Of a stretch of DNA of 64,000 nt, positions 30,090 through 38,800 are shown piece after piece; the stretch's first letter is position 1; every line of letters begins with the position of its first letter. Origin of the DNA: an uncultured Pseudomonadales bacterium. Its GTDB lineage: Bacteria; Pseudomonadota; Gammaproteobacteria; Pseudomonadales; Azotimanducaceae. The notes under the pieces were generated by a model. That model made no database searches, had not been told where the DNA came from, and saw only the letters and a program-made list of their open reading frames with translations. The translations under genes were made by a program, and so were the position numbers. The stretch covers positions 1 to 64,000 of the forward strand of contig CALIKQ010000051.1 in assembly GCA_938017975.1 (NCBI GenBank). The letters run 5' to 3'.

Positions 30090-30695
30090 TTATGGCCGCA
30101 GTCCTGCGAGGTAGGACGCCACCGCTTCAATTTCTTGGTCGCTGAGGTCCATCGCTGACAATCTCATCATTTGGCTGTCACCATCGTTTGCACGTTCACC
30201 AGAGCGAAAAGCGCGTAACTGCGTCTCTGTGTACTCCGCCCATTGACCTGCGAGCATTGGAAACGCTGCCAGGCCATTACCCTGCCCCGTTGGCGAATGG
30301 CAAGCAGTACATGCTGCGACCGACTTGCGTGCGATTCCAGCGCGATAGATCGACTCCCCTAGGGCTGCAAGTTCCGGATCCGCAGCACTCGTTGCAGCAG
30401 GCTGCGATGCATAGAAAGCAGACAAATCAGCGAGATCCTGTTCACTCATTCCATCGAGGATACCGGTCATTAATACAGCACTGCGCTCACCTGATTGAAT
30501 TTCAACCAGCTGTTTATAAAGATAAGCCGCGTTTTGTCCGGCAATGTTCGGAAAACTACCTACAAGGCTGTTGCCATCTGTGCCGTGACAAGCCACGCAT
30601 GTTCCTGTCAAGGCCTCTCCTCTGGTTGCGTCCGCTTCGGCAAGCGCAACCGACGTGAAAACCAGCAAGCCGATACTCAACAATAATTTATACAT
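30090..30695 (-). CDS. Di-heme cytochrome c4
   Basis: Periplasmic electron carrier to terminal oxidases. 201 residues: signal sequence to about 19 (VALA), then two homologous heme domains with CVACH at 33-37 and CTACH at 129-133. Length and the paired domains are typical of cytochrome c4, as is the neighbourhood of dsbA, engB and polA. Divergent from engB with 152 bases between. It may feed the caa3-type oxidase encoded at 38-43 kb. Confidence 0.93.
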   Translation of the reverse strand: MYKLLLSIGLLVFTSVALAEADATRGEALTGTCVACHGTDGNSLVGSFPNIAGQNAAYLYKQLVEIQSGERSAVLMTGILDGMSEQDLADLSAFYASQPAATSAADPELAALGESIYRAGIARKSVAACTACHSPTGQGNGLAAFPMLAGQWAEYTETQLRAFRSGERANDGDSQMMRLSAMDLSDQEIEAVASYLAGLRP

Positions 30696-30847
30696 GTAAC
30701 ACCCTAATTGACCCTCTCCAGCTTCTTTCGCTGTTTGAAGCGCCTTAAGTTAATACTCCAAACGTTCTTCTTCCAACTGTACGCCAGCGGATGCGCTATT
30801 ATAGCTAAAACCACTTAGAGTGACAGTTCGGGACAACGATATTCTCC

Positions 30848-31441
30848 ATGCAACACTTCGACTATCAATCGGCTGGATTTTTAACCAGCGCGACACGGCT
30901 TACCGAATGTCCTCCGGACGAAGGACAGGAAATTGCATTCTGTGGCCGCTCAAACGCAGGTAAGTCCAGCGCGATCAATGCGCTGACCCGACAAAAGAAA
31001 CTTGCGCGTACCAGCAAAACGCCTGGGCGAACCCAGCTCATCAACTTTTTTACGCTCGGCGAGCAGTCTCGTCTAGTTGACCTTCCAGGCTATGGCTACG
31101 CCAAAGTACCGATGTCACTTAAGCAGTATTGGCAAACCCATCTCGATGAATACTTTCGAGGACGCACAAGCCTCAAAGGCATCGTGCTCGTTGCAGATAT
31201 TCGCCACGCGCTGAAACCCTTTGATGAGATGATGGTGACCTGGTCACAGAGTGCAGAACTGCCTATTCACATTCTTCTGACCAAATCAGACAAGCTCAAG
31301 CGGGGACCACAACAAAGCATCTTACTCAAGTTAAAACGAGATCTGCCCGATCACGCCAGTGTCCAGACCTTTTCGTCGCAAAACCGAGAGGGTATCGATG
31401 AATTAAAATCAGCGCTCGATGAATGGTTTACCAACCGATGA
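30848..31441 (+). CDS. engB: Ribosome-assembly GTPase EngB (YihA/YsxC)
   Basis: 197-residue GTPase needed for late assembly of the 50S subunit. G1 GRSNAGKSS (33-41), switch I around [10 protein letters not shown]3 [11 protein letters not shown]4 TKSDK, G5 SSQNREG. It is convergent with polA across a 237-base gap; the same arrangement occurs in E. coli and Pseudomonas. Confidence 0.95.
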   Translation: MQHFDYQSAGFLTSATRLTECPPDEGQEIAFCGRSNAGKSSAINALTRQKKLARTSKTPGRTQLINFFTLGEQSRLVDLPGYGYAKVPMSLKQYWQTHLDEYFRGRTSLKGIVLVADIRHALKPFDEMMVTWSQSAELPIHILLTKSDKLKRGPQQSILLKLKRDLPDHASVQTFSSQNREGIDELKSALDEWFTNR

Positions 31442-31457
31442 CACAAACTCAGTCATG

Positions 31458-31495
31458 AAAAAAAACCCCACCCTCTAGCAACGCCAGAGGTGGGG
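31458..31495 (-). terminator. Strong intrinsic terminator
   Basis: On the minus strand AGAGG-TGGGG pairs in a GC-rich stem (31466-31476 with 31486-31495, one bulged base) and eight T follow (complement of 31458-31465). It ends the candidate small RNA and any polA read-through. Confidence 0.88.
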
Positions 31496-31613
31496 CCGAG
31501 ACTTCGGTAAAATGGGGGAAAACCGAAGCTTCTGTCGAAACATTCGGGCAACCACTTGGGTCACAGCATCGATAACAACGCGCCCACCAAGGTGACTGCC
31601 AAAACGCACGCAC
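31458..31613 (-). ncRNA. Candidate small RNA between polA and engB (Spot 42/ErsA position)
   Basis: The minus strand has a sigma-E-type promoter ending at 31620 and a strong terminator at 31495-31458, bounding a transcript of about 155 bases with no gene inside. Just before the terminator is a hairpin, CTTCGGT (31502-31508) with ACCGAAG (31522-31528), whose loop in the RNA reads TTTTCCCCCATTTT: an exposed C-tract suited to pairing with G-rich ribosome sites. This is the locus of spf (Spot 42) in E. coli and of ersA, driven by AlgU, in Pseudomonas. Sequence likeness to either is not claimed; position, promoter class and terminator are the evidence. Confidence 0.65.
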
Positions 31614-31619
31614 AGATCT

Positions 31620-31647
31620 TCAGACCCTAGCCCTACCAATAAGTTCC
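31620..31647 (-). promoter_or_regulatory. Sigma-E/AlgU-type promoter
   Basis: On the minus strand GGAACTT (31647-31641), a 16-base spacer, and TCTGA (31624-31620). This fits the extracytoplasmic sigma-E/AlgU consensus (GAACTT, 16-17 bases, TCTGA). It lies 32 bases after the polA stop, pointing into the non-coding gap. Confidence 0.7.
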
Positions 31648-31678
31648 ACTCATTAGGAAAATTAATGACAACGGCCGA

Positions 31679-34366
31679 TCAGTGCGCCCCCTCCCAATTG
31701 GAGGCAACACCCACTTCAACTTCTAGTGGAATTTTAAGTGAGGCCGCGCCTGACATTAATTCAACCACCGCCGCCTGTACTTTCATGATGCTGCTGTCCT
31801 CAACTTCTAAAACCAGTTCGTCGTGAACTTGCATAATCAAAAGCGCGCTCGCACCAGATTCGGTCAACCAATTCTGAACATCGATCATCGCCCGCTTAAT
31901 AATATCGGCAGCCGTGCCCTGCATCGGCGCATTGATTGCTGTCCTTTCCGCGGCCTGGCGCATTTGGAAATTGGATGACTGAATCTCAGGTAAATACAAG
32001 CGCCGCCCAAACCACGTTTCAACATAACCTTGATCCGCAGCTTGGGCACGAATCTCCTGCATGTAAGTTTGAACACCTGGATACCGTTCAAAATAAAGAT
32101 CCATGTACGTCTGTGCATCTGCCCTTTGAATACCGAGCTGCTTGGCCAGTCCAAAAGCTGACATCCCGTAGATCAACCCAAAATTTATGGCTTTCGCGCT
32201 ACGCCTTTGATCGACCGAAACCGAATCCAACGGGACCCCAAAAACCTCGGAAGCAGTCGCCCGATGAATATCGAGTCCTTGATTGAAGGCTTCCGTCAAG
32301 CCAGCATCACCTGACAAATGCGCCATAATTCGAAGCTCTATTTGAGAGTAGTCTGCGGCCATCAGGGATTTTCCAGGAGGCGCGACAAAGGCCTTTCTCA
32401 CCCGCCGGCCCTCTTCAGTGCGTATGGGAATGTTTTGCAAATTAGGGTCGGTGCTCGATAACCGACCCGTGGCAGCAACCGCTTGATGATAAGAAGTATG
32501 CAACCGACCACTCACCAGCGATATCTGTTTTGGTAATTGATCCGTATAAGTTGATTTCAATTTATTGAGCCCGCGATGATTCATCACGACCTTGGGCAAC
32601 GGGTAATCAAGCGCGAGCTCTTGAAGCACGCTCTCATTTGTCGAAGGCTGGCCTTTGGGGGTCTTCTTTAAGATGGGCAAGCTCAACTTCTCAAACAAAA
32701 TCGCTTGAAGCTGCTTCGGAGAGCTCAGATTAAAGTTTTCTCCTGCAAGGTCGTACGCTTGCTCAGTTAACGCAGCAAGCTTCAGCCCTAACTCCTGGGA
32801 TTGCTGCTCGAGCATTTTACTGTCTAGGAAAACTCCATTTCGCTCGATGGTTGATAGGATGCGAACCAAAGGCAACTCTAGCTCCTGATAAACTGCACAC
32901 AACCGATTCTCACCTTTGAGCTGAGCCCAGAGAACCTCGTGTAATTGCAGCGTTATGTCGGCATCTTCAGCGGCGTAGTGTCCAGCACTTGCTAAATCAA
33001 TTTCGTTGAACGTCTTTTGTTTAGCCCCTTTTCCAGCAACTTCCTCAAACTTGACGGTTTTTCGATTGAGGTAGTGTCGCGCTAAATCATCCATATTATG
33101 ACGAGTTGCCACACTGTTCAGGACATAAGATTCCAGCATCGTATCAGCGATGTTTGCTGAGATTGTGAATCCCTCACGAGCGAGAACACTGATATCAAAT
33201 TTTAGGTTCTGTCCAATGACAAGCTTTTCAGGATCATTTAAAAACGGAGCTAGACGATGCAAAACCTCAGATCGGTCGAGTTGCTTCGGTGCACCTTCAT
33301 AATCATGTCGAAAGGGAATGTACGCCGCCAAACCGGGTTCGGTGCACACAGACACACCCACGATTTCAGCGGTCATATAATCAAGGCCGGTTGTTTCTGT
33401 ATCAAAAGCGAATTGCTTGGACCGGTCTAGGCGGTCAAGCCAAACTTGCAGATCGGACTCTGTTAAGACCAGGTCGTAATCTATTTTTGGCACGTCCAAC
33501 ACTGCCGGCTCGGGTCCTGAAAGCTGATCCAACCACGTTCTTAATTCAAATTCTTCGAAAGAAGCGCGCAAGCCATCGATATTTGGTTCGGTTAGTTTTA
33601 GTTCGGAGACCGTCACGGGTAAATCTAGGTCAATCCGAATGGTCGCCAAATCGTATGACAAGGGCAAGTGAGAAAGCGCTTCCTTTAGGTTCTCTCCAAC
33701 CTTTCCTGGTATTTCATTGGAGTGCGTCATCACACCATCGAGCGAGCCATAATTTGATAACCACTTCACCGCAGTCTTTGGACCACACTTTTGAACACCC
33801 GGAATATTATCGACTGTATCGCCAACCAGCGCTAAATAATCGATGATTTGATCGGGACGAACGCCAAATTTCTCAACAACACCGGCTTCATCTAAAAATG
33901 TGTCGGTCATGGTATTCATTAACGTCACCTGAGCGCTGACCAATTGCGCCATGTCTTTATCACCGGTTGATATAAGCACCTTTTCACCGGCGCTTGCAGC
34001 TTGAGTTGCGAGGGTACCGATGACGTCATCTGCTTCTACGCCGGCCTCGACGATCAGGGGCAAGCCCATTTGCTGGATAATTCGGTGGATCGGTTCGATT
34101 TGTTGTCGAAGATCATCGGGCATGGGCGGGCGATTGGCTTTGTAATCAGCATACAAATCGTTTCGAAAAGTTTTACCTTTGGCGTCAAAAACAACGGCGA
34201 TGTCCGATTCTGGAAAATCGGTTTGCAGCTTTCGAATCATGCTAACGACGCCTTTAATCGCGCCAGTGGGCTGACCGTGCTTGGTCGTTAGCGGCGGCAG
34301 AGCGTGAAAAGCTCTGAAGAGATAGGATGAACCGTCGACTAAAATTAGACTAAACTTATCAGACAT
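31679..34366 (-). CDS. polA: DNA polymerase I
   Basis: 895 residues with all three domains: 5'-3' exonuclease (about 1-290, LVDGSSYLFRAFHALPPL), 3'-5' exonuclease (about 300-490, with FAFDTETTGLDYM, so the proofreading acidic residues are present) and polymerase (about 520-895: AADYSQIELRIMAHLSGD, RRSAKAINFGLIYGMS, MQVHDELVLE). Fills gaps and removes Okazaki primers. Divergent from the DUF2782 gene by 35 bases. Confidence 0.98.
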   Translation of the reverse strand: MSDKFSLILVDGSSYLFRAFHALPPLTTKHGQPTGAIKGVVSMIRKLQTDFPESDIAVVFDAKGKTFRNDLYADYKANRPPMPDDLRQQIEPIHRIIQQMGLPLIVEAGVEADDVIGTLATQAASAGEKVLISTGDKDMAQLVSAQVTLMNTMTDTFLDEAGVVEKFGVRPDQIIDYLALVGDTVDNIPGVQKCGPKTAVKWLSNYGSLDGVMTHSNEIPGKVGENLKEALSHLPLSYDLATIRIDLDLPVTVSELKLTEPNIDGLRASFEEFELRTWLDQLSGPEPAVLDVPKIDYDLVLTESDLQVWLDRLDRSKQFAFDTETTGLDYMTAEIVGVSVCTEPGLAAYIPFRHDYEGAPKQLDRSEVLHRLAPFLNDPEKLVIGQNLKFDISVLAREGFTISANIADTMLESYVLNSVATRHNMDDLARHYLNRKTVKFEEVAGKGAKQKTFNEIDLASAGHYAAEDADITLQLHEVLWAQLKGENRLCAVYQELELPLVRILSTIERNGVFLDSKMLEQQSQELGLKLAALTEQAYDLAGENFNLSSPKQLQAILFEKLSLPILKKTPKGQPSTNESVLQELALDYPLPKVVMNHRGLNKLKSTYTDQLPKQISLVSGRLHTSYHQAVAATGRLSSTDPNLQNIPIRTEEGRRVRKAFVAPPGKSLMAADYSQIELRIMAHLSGDAGLTEAFNQGLDIHRATASEVFGVPLDSVSVDQRRSAKAINFGLIYGMSAFGLAKQLGIQRADAQTYMDLYFERYPGVQTYMQEIRAQAADQGYVETWFGRRLYLPEIQSSNFQMRQAAERTAINAPMQGTAADIIKRAMIDVQNWLTESGASALLIMQVHDELVLEVEDSSIMKVQAAVVELMSGAASLKIPLEVEVGVASNWEGAH

Positions 34367-34401
34367 AGTGAAACCACTCTAACAACCTTGAAAAACCTAC
34401 T

Positions 34402-34695
34402 GTGAACATTCGCACGATTTTAATCCTCTTCATACTGCTTGTCGGTGCTTCTTTGCAAACCTGCCCTTCTGCGTCTGCAGATAACGACGAGACTGACGAA
34501 ACTGTAACAATCATTGCAGACGATGACACCGGCCGTATTTTTGAGTATCGTCAAAACGGTCTATTGATGATGATCAAAGTCATTCCCAAGGTTGGTCGCC
34601 CATACTATCTTGTTCCCGCTGATGGCCAACCCCATTTCACAGATCTCACCGAGAAAAGGCATTTGTTTCCTCAATGGACTTTAATCGAGTGGTAA
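34402..34695 (+). CDS. DUF2782 family periplasmic protein
   Basis: 97 residues with an N-terminal signal sequence (about 1-26, ILILFILLVGASLQ) and a small conserved domain: DDTGRIFEYRQNGLLMMIKVIPKVGRPYYLV in two adjoining parts. This family lies between polA and thrB in Pseudomonas as well. GTG start. Function unknown; it ends three bases before thrB, so cotranscription is likely. Confidence 0.8.
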   Translation: MNIRTILILFILLVGASLQTCPSASADNDETDETVTIIADDDTGRIFEYRQNGLLMMIKVIPKVGRPYYLVPADGQPHFTDLTEKRHLFPQWTLIEW

Positions 34696-34698
34696 CTT

Positions 34699-35628
34699 AT
34701 GGGCGTCTATACTCAATTATCAGAAACAGACATCAAAGACTACCTTTCACACTTCGATTTAGGTGAACTTCTCTACTTTGAACCGATCACCACCGGCATA
34801 GAAAACAGCAATTACCGTGTAACCACCCGGCGATTCGATCATGAATTTTATTCTATCTTAACCTTGGTTGAGGGAGAGAATACCTCGCGCGTGCCTTGGG
34901 TCATCGAGGTCATGAAACATTTGGCGCACTATGGATTACCCATCGCCCAACCTCGCGTCCAAGCTATTGGCGAGCGTAATCCGATCCTAGCGGGAAAGCC
35001 CACGCTCTTTATGGAAAGCCTCCCCGGCAAGCACCTAGAGATTGTCGAGCCCGTGCACTGCCGTCAAATAGGGGCTCAAATGGGAAAGCTACACAGCGTT
35101 GCAACCGCTGTTTCAATATCACATCCTATTTTATTTGATAGCGAATGGATGGCAGAAAGTTTTGAGCAGTCTCAGTCTCACCTCAGCGACTCTCAAAAGC
35201 AGCTGATCAGTCAGGCAATAGACTATTATGAGCGTCTCAGCACGAGTGAACTTCCACGCGGTTTGATTCATGGCGACCTGTTTAAAGACAACGTTTTGTT
35301 TCAGAACGATTCCTTGGTCGGAATCCTCGATTTTTTTCACCTCAGCCAAGATCTATGGCTGATGGATTTAGCCATTGCGCTCAATGATTGGTGCTTCGAT
35401 TCGAGCCATCGGCTACTGCCAGACAACAGCAGGGCGATGATCCAAGGCTATGAGACGTATCGTAGGCTGGAACAGGACGAGCGCTCGAGCCTTACGGCTC
35501 TTCGAATGATTGCCGCCGCACGCTTCGCATTAACGCGGCTCCAGACGTTCGATGGACACACTTTCCGGAAGGATCCCTTTGATCAGATCACCCGAATACA
35601 ACAGCTTGCCGCAGAGCAACCCCACTAG
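34699..35628 (+). CDS. thrB: Homoserine kinase, ThrB2 (APH-like) type
   Basis: Phosphorylates homoserine for threonine synthesis. 309 residues of the aminoglycoside-phosphotransferase fold, not the GHMP type: YRVTTRRFDHEFYSILTL near 32, catalytic HGDLFKDNVLF near 192 and ILDFFH near 210. The product is the substrate of ThrC at 22 kb. Its stop and the stop of the convergent Sco gene share the bases CTAG. Confidence 0.93.
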   Translation: MGVYTQLSETDIKDYLSHFDLGELLYFEPITTGIENSNYRVTTRRFDHEFYSILTLVEGENTSRVPWVIEVMKHLAHYGLPIAQPRVQAIGERNPILAGKPTLFMESLPGKHLEIVEPVHCRQIGAQMGKLHSVATAVSISHPILFDSEWMAESFEQSQSHLSDSQKQLISQAIDYYERLSTSELPRGLIHGDLFKDNVLFQNDSLVGILDFFHLSQDLWLMDLAIALNDWCFDSSHRLLPDNSRAMIQGYETYRRLEQDERSSLTALRMIAAARFALTRLQTFDGHTFRKDPFDQITRIQQLAAEQPH

Positions 35629-36257
35629 AGGCCGAGCATGATCTCTCGTAGCTGCTCCGGTCGATGCGGGGCCTTGATGAACCCAGCGTAGTCGCCTTGC
35701 GGGTCCATCACAACGATGGATCCGGTGTGATCCATCGTGTAACTGCCTTTTTCAGCGCCAGGGATTTTTCCGAAAGCGACATTCACTTGGGTGGCAAAGC
35801 GTGCAATATCTTCATGCTCACCGGTGACACCTATGAAATCACGATTGAAACCAGCGAGATACTGCTGAAGCTGCTCTGGGGTGTCTCTCTCAGGATCTAC
35901 CGTAACTAAAACAATCCGAAGGTCTTCTTGTAGATCATCAGGCAGCGCCTTATTCATCACAGCCAGTGTTGTAGGACAAATATCTGGGCAGGCTGTAAAG
36001 CCAAAGTACAAAAAATTCCATCCACCGACGAAAGCAGACTGCGTGACCGGTGAACCATCTTGGAAGGCAAGCGTGGGTAGATCGATGGACCGAGGCTGCT
36101 CAAATCGAATAAACCCCAGTTTCGCCGCCGATTCACGGCTTAACGTTGTGTCACGGTGCAGATAATTAGAAACGATTAGGCCCACCATCAGCGCGATTGC
36201 ACCCAGCAGAAAAGTCAGGGTTTTTCGGATCCCCGCACGTTGTGCTTCGCTATGCAT
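35625..36257 (-). CDS. Sco1/SenC copper chaperone for cytochrome oxidase
   Basis: Membrane-anchored thioredoxin-fold protein delivering copper to the CuA site of CoxB. 210 residues: one membrane segment (about 14-33), then FGFTACPDICPTTL with the copper cysteines C90 and C94, and the copper histidine in MDHTGSIVVMD. The frame is open to 36341, but MHSEAQRAG at 36257 starts within the last codons of heme O synthase (8-base overlap) and gives the usual short N-terminus. Confidence 0.93.
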   Translation of the reverse strand: MHSEAQRAGIRKTLTFLLGAIALMVGLIVSNYLHRDTTLSRESAAKLGFIRFEQPRSIDLPTLAFQDGSPVTQSAFVGGWNFLYFGFTACPDICPTTLAVMNKALPDDLQEDLRIVLVTVDPERDTPEQLQQYLAGFNRDFIGVTGEHEDIARFATQVNVAFGKIPGAEKGSYTMDHTGSIVVMDPQGDYAGFIKAPHRPEQLREIMLGL

Positions 36258-37158
36258 AATCGATCGGCATGAGATAGTGATCAAGCAGCAAACCACCGAA
36301 TAGCGCCGCAAGATAGACAATGGAATATTTAAATGTTTCAAGTGCTGCGTTTGGATTTTTGTCGAACAACAAGACCAAAGACCAGTATAAAAACCCTGCT
36401 CCGAGCGCCAGGGCAGAAATCAAATACAAGAGATTGCTCATTCCGGTGACGTAAGGTAGAACGGACACGACAATCAAAATAATCGTGTAAAGCACAATGT
36501 GAAGTTTGGTATAAGCCACTCCATGCGTGATTGGCAACATCGGGATATCCACTTTTTCATAATCGCTCAGACGATCGATCGCCAGCGCCCAAAAATGTGG
36601 CGGAGTCCATGCAAATATAATCAGGACCAACAGCAAACCACCACCATCGATGCTGTTCGTCACAGCAGTCCAGCCGAATAAGGGTGGGGCAGCGCCAAAA
36701 AGACCGCCAATAACAATATTTTGAGACGTCGCTCGTTTTAAGTAGAGGCTATAAATGACGCCATAACCAAGCCAGGCGAAAAAATTTAACCAGGCGGTCA
36801 AAACATTCACGAAGACCGCCAGGATCAAAAGGCCGATTGAGCCCGTAACAAACACAAACACTAACCCTTGTCGGGTCGAGACCCGTCCCTGGGCGACAGG
36901 TCTATTCTCCGTGCGGGCCATCTTCTGATCCACCGAAGCATCAATCAAATGATTCAGCGCCGCGGCTGAACCAGCAACCAGAGCCACCCCCACTAAGCAA
37001 TAAGCAATCAGGTCTAGCGCAACAAACGACGATGTCGCTAAAAACATCCCTACGAGGGTACAAAGCAGCATCAACAACACCACGCGAGGCTTGCACATCT
37101 CATAGTAGTCGCGCCAACCTGACGTGGCACTTACTGGTAGGGCATCGCTCATTGACAT
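36250..37158 (-). CDS. ctaB: Heme O synthase (protoheme IX farnesyltransferase)
   Basis: UbiA-family membrane prenyltransferase that adds the farnesyl tail to heme b. 302 residues, about nine membrane segments, with both metal-binding motifs: LIDASVDQKMARTENRPV near 73 and the second aspartate-rich loop DRLSDYEKVDIPML near 190. Starts ATG at codon 1 or 3. In the related Pseudomonas cluster it follows ctaA (heme A synthase), which is absent here. Confidence 0.95.
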   Translation of the reverse strand: MSMSDALPVSATSGWRDYYEMCKPRVVLLMLLCTLVGMFLATSSFVALDLIAYCLVGVALVAGSAAALNHLIDASVDQKMARTENRPVAQGRVSTRQGLVFVFVTGSIGLLILAVFVNVLTAWLNFFAWLGYGVIYSLYLKRATSQNIVIGGLFGAAPPLFGWTAVTNSIDGGGLLLVLIIFAWTPPHFWALAIDRLSDYEKVDIPMLPITHGVAYTKLHIVLYTIILIVVSVLPYVTGMSNLLYLISALALGAGFLYWSLVLLFDKNPNAALETFKYSIVYLAALFGGLLLDHYLMPIDYA

Positions 37159-37223
37159 TCTGCTGAAGTCCTGGGGCCTCGAATTGTAACGGATGACGGA
37201 AACGAAATCATATCTAGATATCC

Positions 37224-37802
37224 TTAACCGAGATTAGAAATTTTCAGCAAGTGTTTGAGATCCAAAAGGAGCGGTTTATCAACACGCGCCTTCGGATAGG
37301 CCAAAATGACCTGCCCGAGCGGATCCATAACAAACACCCGATTTTTACCTTCATCGACGCTCTGTTCCAGGCTTGCAAGATCTTCTACGATTCTTGGATC
37401 CCAACGATATTGCAGATTCGGATACTCCTTCTCGAGTGCCATCACCTCGGAGGGAGCAAGCGGTTTTTCTCCTATGTACAAGCGCTCTACACGGTCGGCG
37501 TTTTTACCCAGGGCAATATGTATTTGACGCGCTTGATGAAGTACCTCGTCGCAATCCTGATTACAGGACTCGCGATTGGGCATGAGCATCAGCCATTGTC
37601 CATCCGGCTCAAGGTGACTGCTTAGATCTAACGCGGGTTGTACTAATAGCCCACGATTGGTGGTAGCCGAGGGAATGAGCTGAGGCGCAAAAAAGAAGAC
37701 TGTGTAGGCAATCATCATCGGCACAAACGCAATGCCCGCGATTAACAACAGTTTCTTCCTGCTCTGGCGTAAGCCTTCCTCATTCACATTGGTTGGACTC
37801 AC
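37224..37802 (-). CDS. Sco-like membrane protein of the oxidase cluster
   Basis: 192 residues: cytoplasmic basic start, one membrane segment (about 18-40), and a periplasmic domain with C80-NQD-C84 in NRESCNQDCDEVLHQA, followed near the end by VFVMDPLGQVILAYPK. The CxxxC spacing and the VMDP strand recall Sco proteins, though the Sco copper histidine is not obvious. A hypothetical gene occupies this place in the Pseudomonas cluster. A role in oxidase assembly is inference. It overlaps SURF1 by four bases. Confidence 0.7.
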   Translation of the reverse strand: MSPTNVNEEGLRQSRKKLLLIAGIAFVPMMIAYTVFFFAPQLIPSATTNRGLLVQPALDLSSHLEPDGQWLMLMPNRESCNQDCDEVLHQARQIHIALGKNADRVERLYIGEKPLAPSEVMALEKEYPNLQYRWDPRIVEDLASLEQSVDEGKNRVFVMDPLGQVILAYPKARVDKPLLLDLKHLLKISNLG

Positions 37803-38518
37803 GATTTATCCTCTTTGCGATTTTTGAAAATACTGGCCATAAAAAGACCCATCAATACGAAAGCCATCGCGAACCATTGCACGGCGTAACCCGTGTGTTG
37901 TTCTGGCGACATGACCGTTGTCACCCAATGACGAGGCAAACTGTTGGGGTCCGCCTCGTCGAGCCTCAAAATCCACGGCAACAGAGGTGCACCGAGCAAC
38001 GCTGACAATACTTTTGGATTTTGAGTCGGAACAATCCTTGGCCATCCTGAATACAATAAAGCCATATCGCTGTTAGGCCATTCAGATACGTAAACCACCC
38101 CTAAAGCGTTCATTGGTCGATTTAAAAAAGGCACGTCGGGTAAACTCTCTCGACTTACACCCGCCGGTATAAATCCTCTATTGATGAGCAAGGACTGCCC
38201 ACTTTCTAGCTTGATTGGATGAAGCACCTCAAACCCAACTCGGCCTTCAACTACCACGTTATCCAACAAAAAAATATTTTCATGATCGATCGAACCCTCA
38301 ACAACCACGCGCCGACCGGATCGAATTTCCGAACTCGAAAGTTCTGATATCCCAGCAGCGGGAAGCGCCTCGAGCACGGCTTGTTGGTCCAGAAGTTTCC
38401 GTTTAGTGTCCGAGCGTTCCACTTGCCAAAAGCCAAGGTAAATGAATAGCGACACGAAGATTATTGTAAAAGCCATTAGCCTCAGGCTCATTTGTGCTCT
38501 AATCACCGTAACATGCAC
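37799..38518 (-). CDS. SURF1 family oxidase assembly protein
   Basis: 239 residues with two membrane segments, one N-terminal (about 14-31, with LGFWQVERSDTK just after) and one C-terminal (AVQWFAMAFVLMGLFMASIF), framing a periplasmic domain with LLINRGFIPAG and HTGYAVQW. SURF1 proteins help insert heme a into subunit I. Start may be codon 1 or codon 10 (MSLRLMAF). It overlaps the next gene by four bases. Confidence 0.9.
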   Translation of the reverse strand: MHVTVIRAQMSLRLMAFTIIFVSLFIYLGFWQVERSDTKRKLLDQQAVLEALPAAGISELSSSEIRSGRRVVVEGSIDHENIFLLDNVVVEGRVGFEVLHPIKLESGQSLLINRGFIPAGVSRESLPDVPFLNRPMNALGVVYVSEWPNSDMALLYSGWPRIVPTQNPKVLSALLGAPLLPWILRLDEADPNSLPRHWVTTVMSPEQHTGYAVQWFAMAFVLMGLFMASIFKNRKEDKS

Positions 38519-38564
38519 CTCTGTTAGGAAAAATGCGTATAACGTTTTTCACTAAGGGCTGATT

Positions 38565-38792
38565 ATGATCTTAAAAACAATTATCGTGCTATTGCTGATC
38601 GCAAATATGATCGCGTTGGGAACGGCCTTTTACGCCATGATGCACGATATGGGATCGGAAGAGGGTTCGCGCACTGCTCGCTTTTTACTCATTCGAGTCT
38701 CGCTTGCAGCTCTGTTGTTGATCGTTGTTGCCTATGGTCTCTATACGGGCGATTTAGGCCTTTCTGCCCCTTGGCATCCAGACCGGCCCTAA
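38565..38792 (+). CDS. DUF2909 twin-transmembrane protein
   Basis: 75 residues with two membrane helices (about 3-24 and 43-64), matching the small DUF2909 family found in oxidase clusters. It is read on the plus strand, opposite to all its cox neighbours: divergent from SURF1 by 46 bases and ending 8 bases from the convergent coxC. Function unknown. Confidence 0.78.
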   Translation: MILKTIIVLLLIANMIALGTAFYAMMHDMGSEEGSRTARFLLIRVSLAALLLIVVAYGLYTGDLGLSAPWHPDRP

Positions 38793-38800
38793 ACGGAGCG

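Noticed and set aside
31458-31613. Calling the polA-engB gap Spot 42 itself
   Set aside because: No stretch similar to the Spot 42 sequence was recognised; only position, promoter type and terminator agree with that class of locus.
35625-35628. Shared CTAG stop of thrB and the Sco gene as a special signal
   Set aside because: The palindrome simply supplies TAG on both strands; such tight convergent ends recur here (56134-56137) and reflect compaction.
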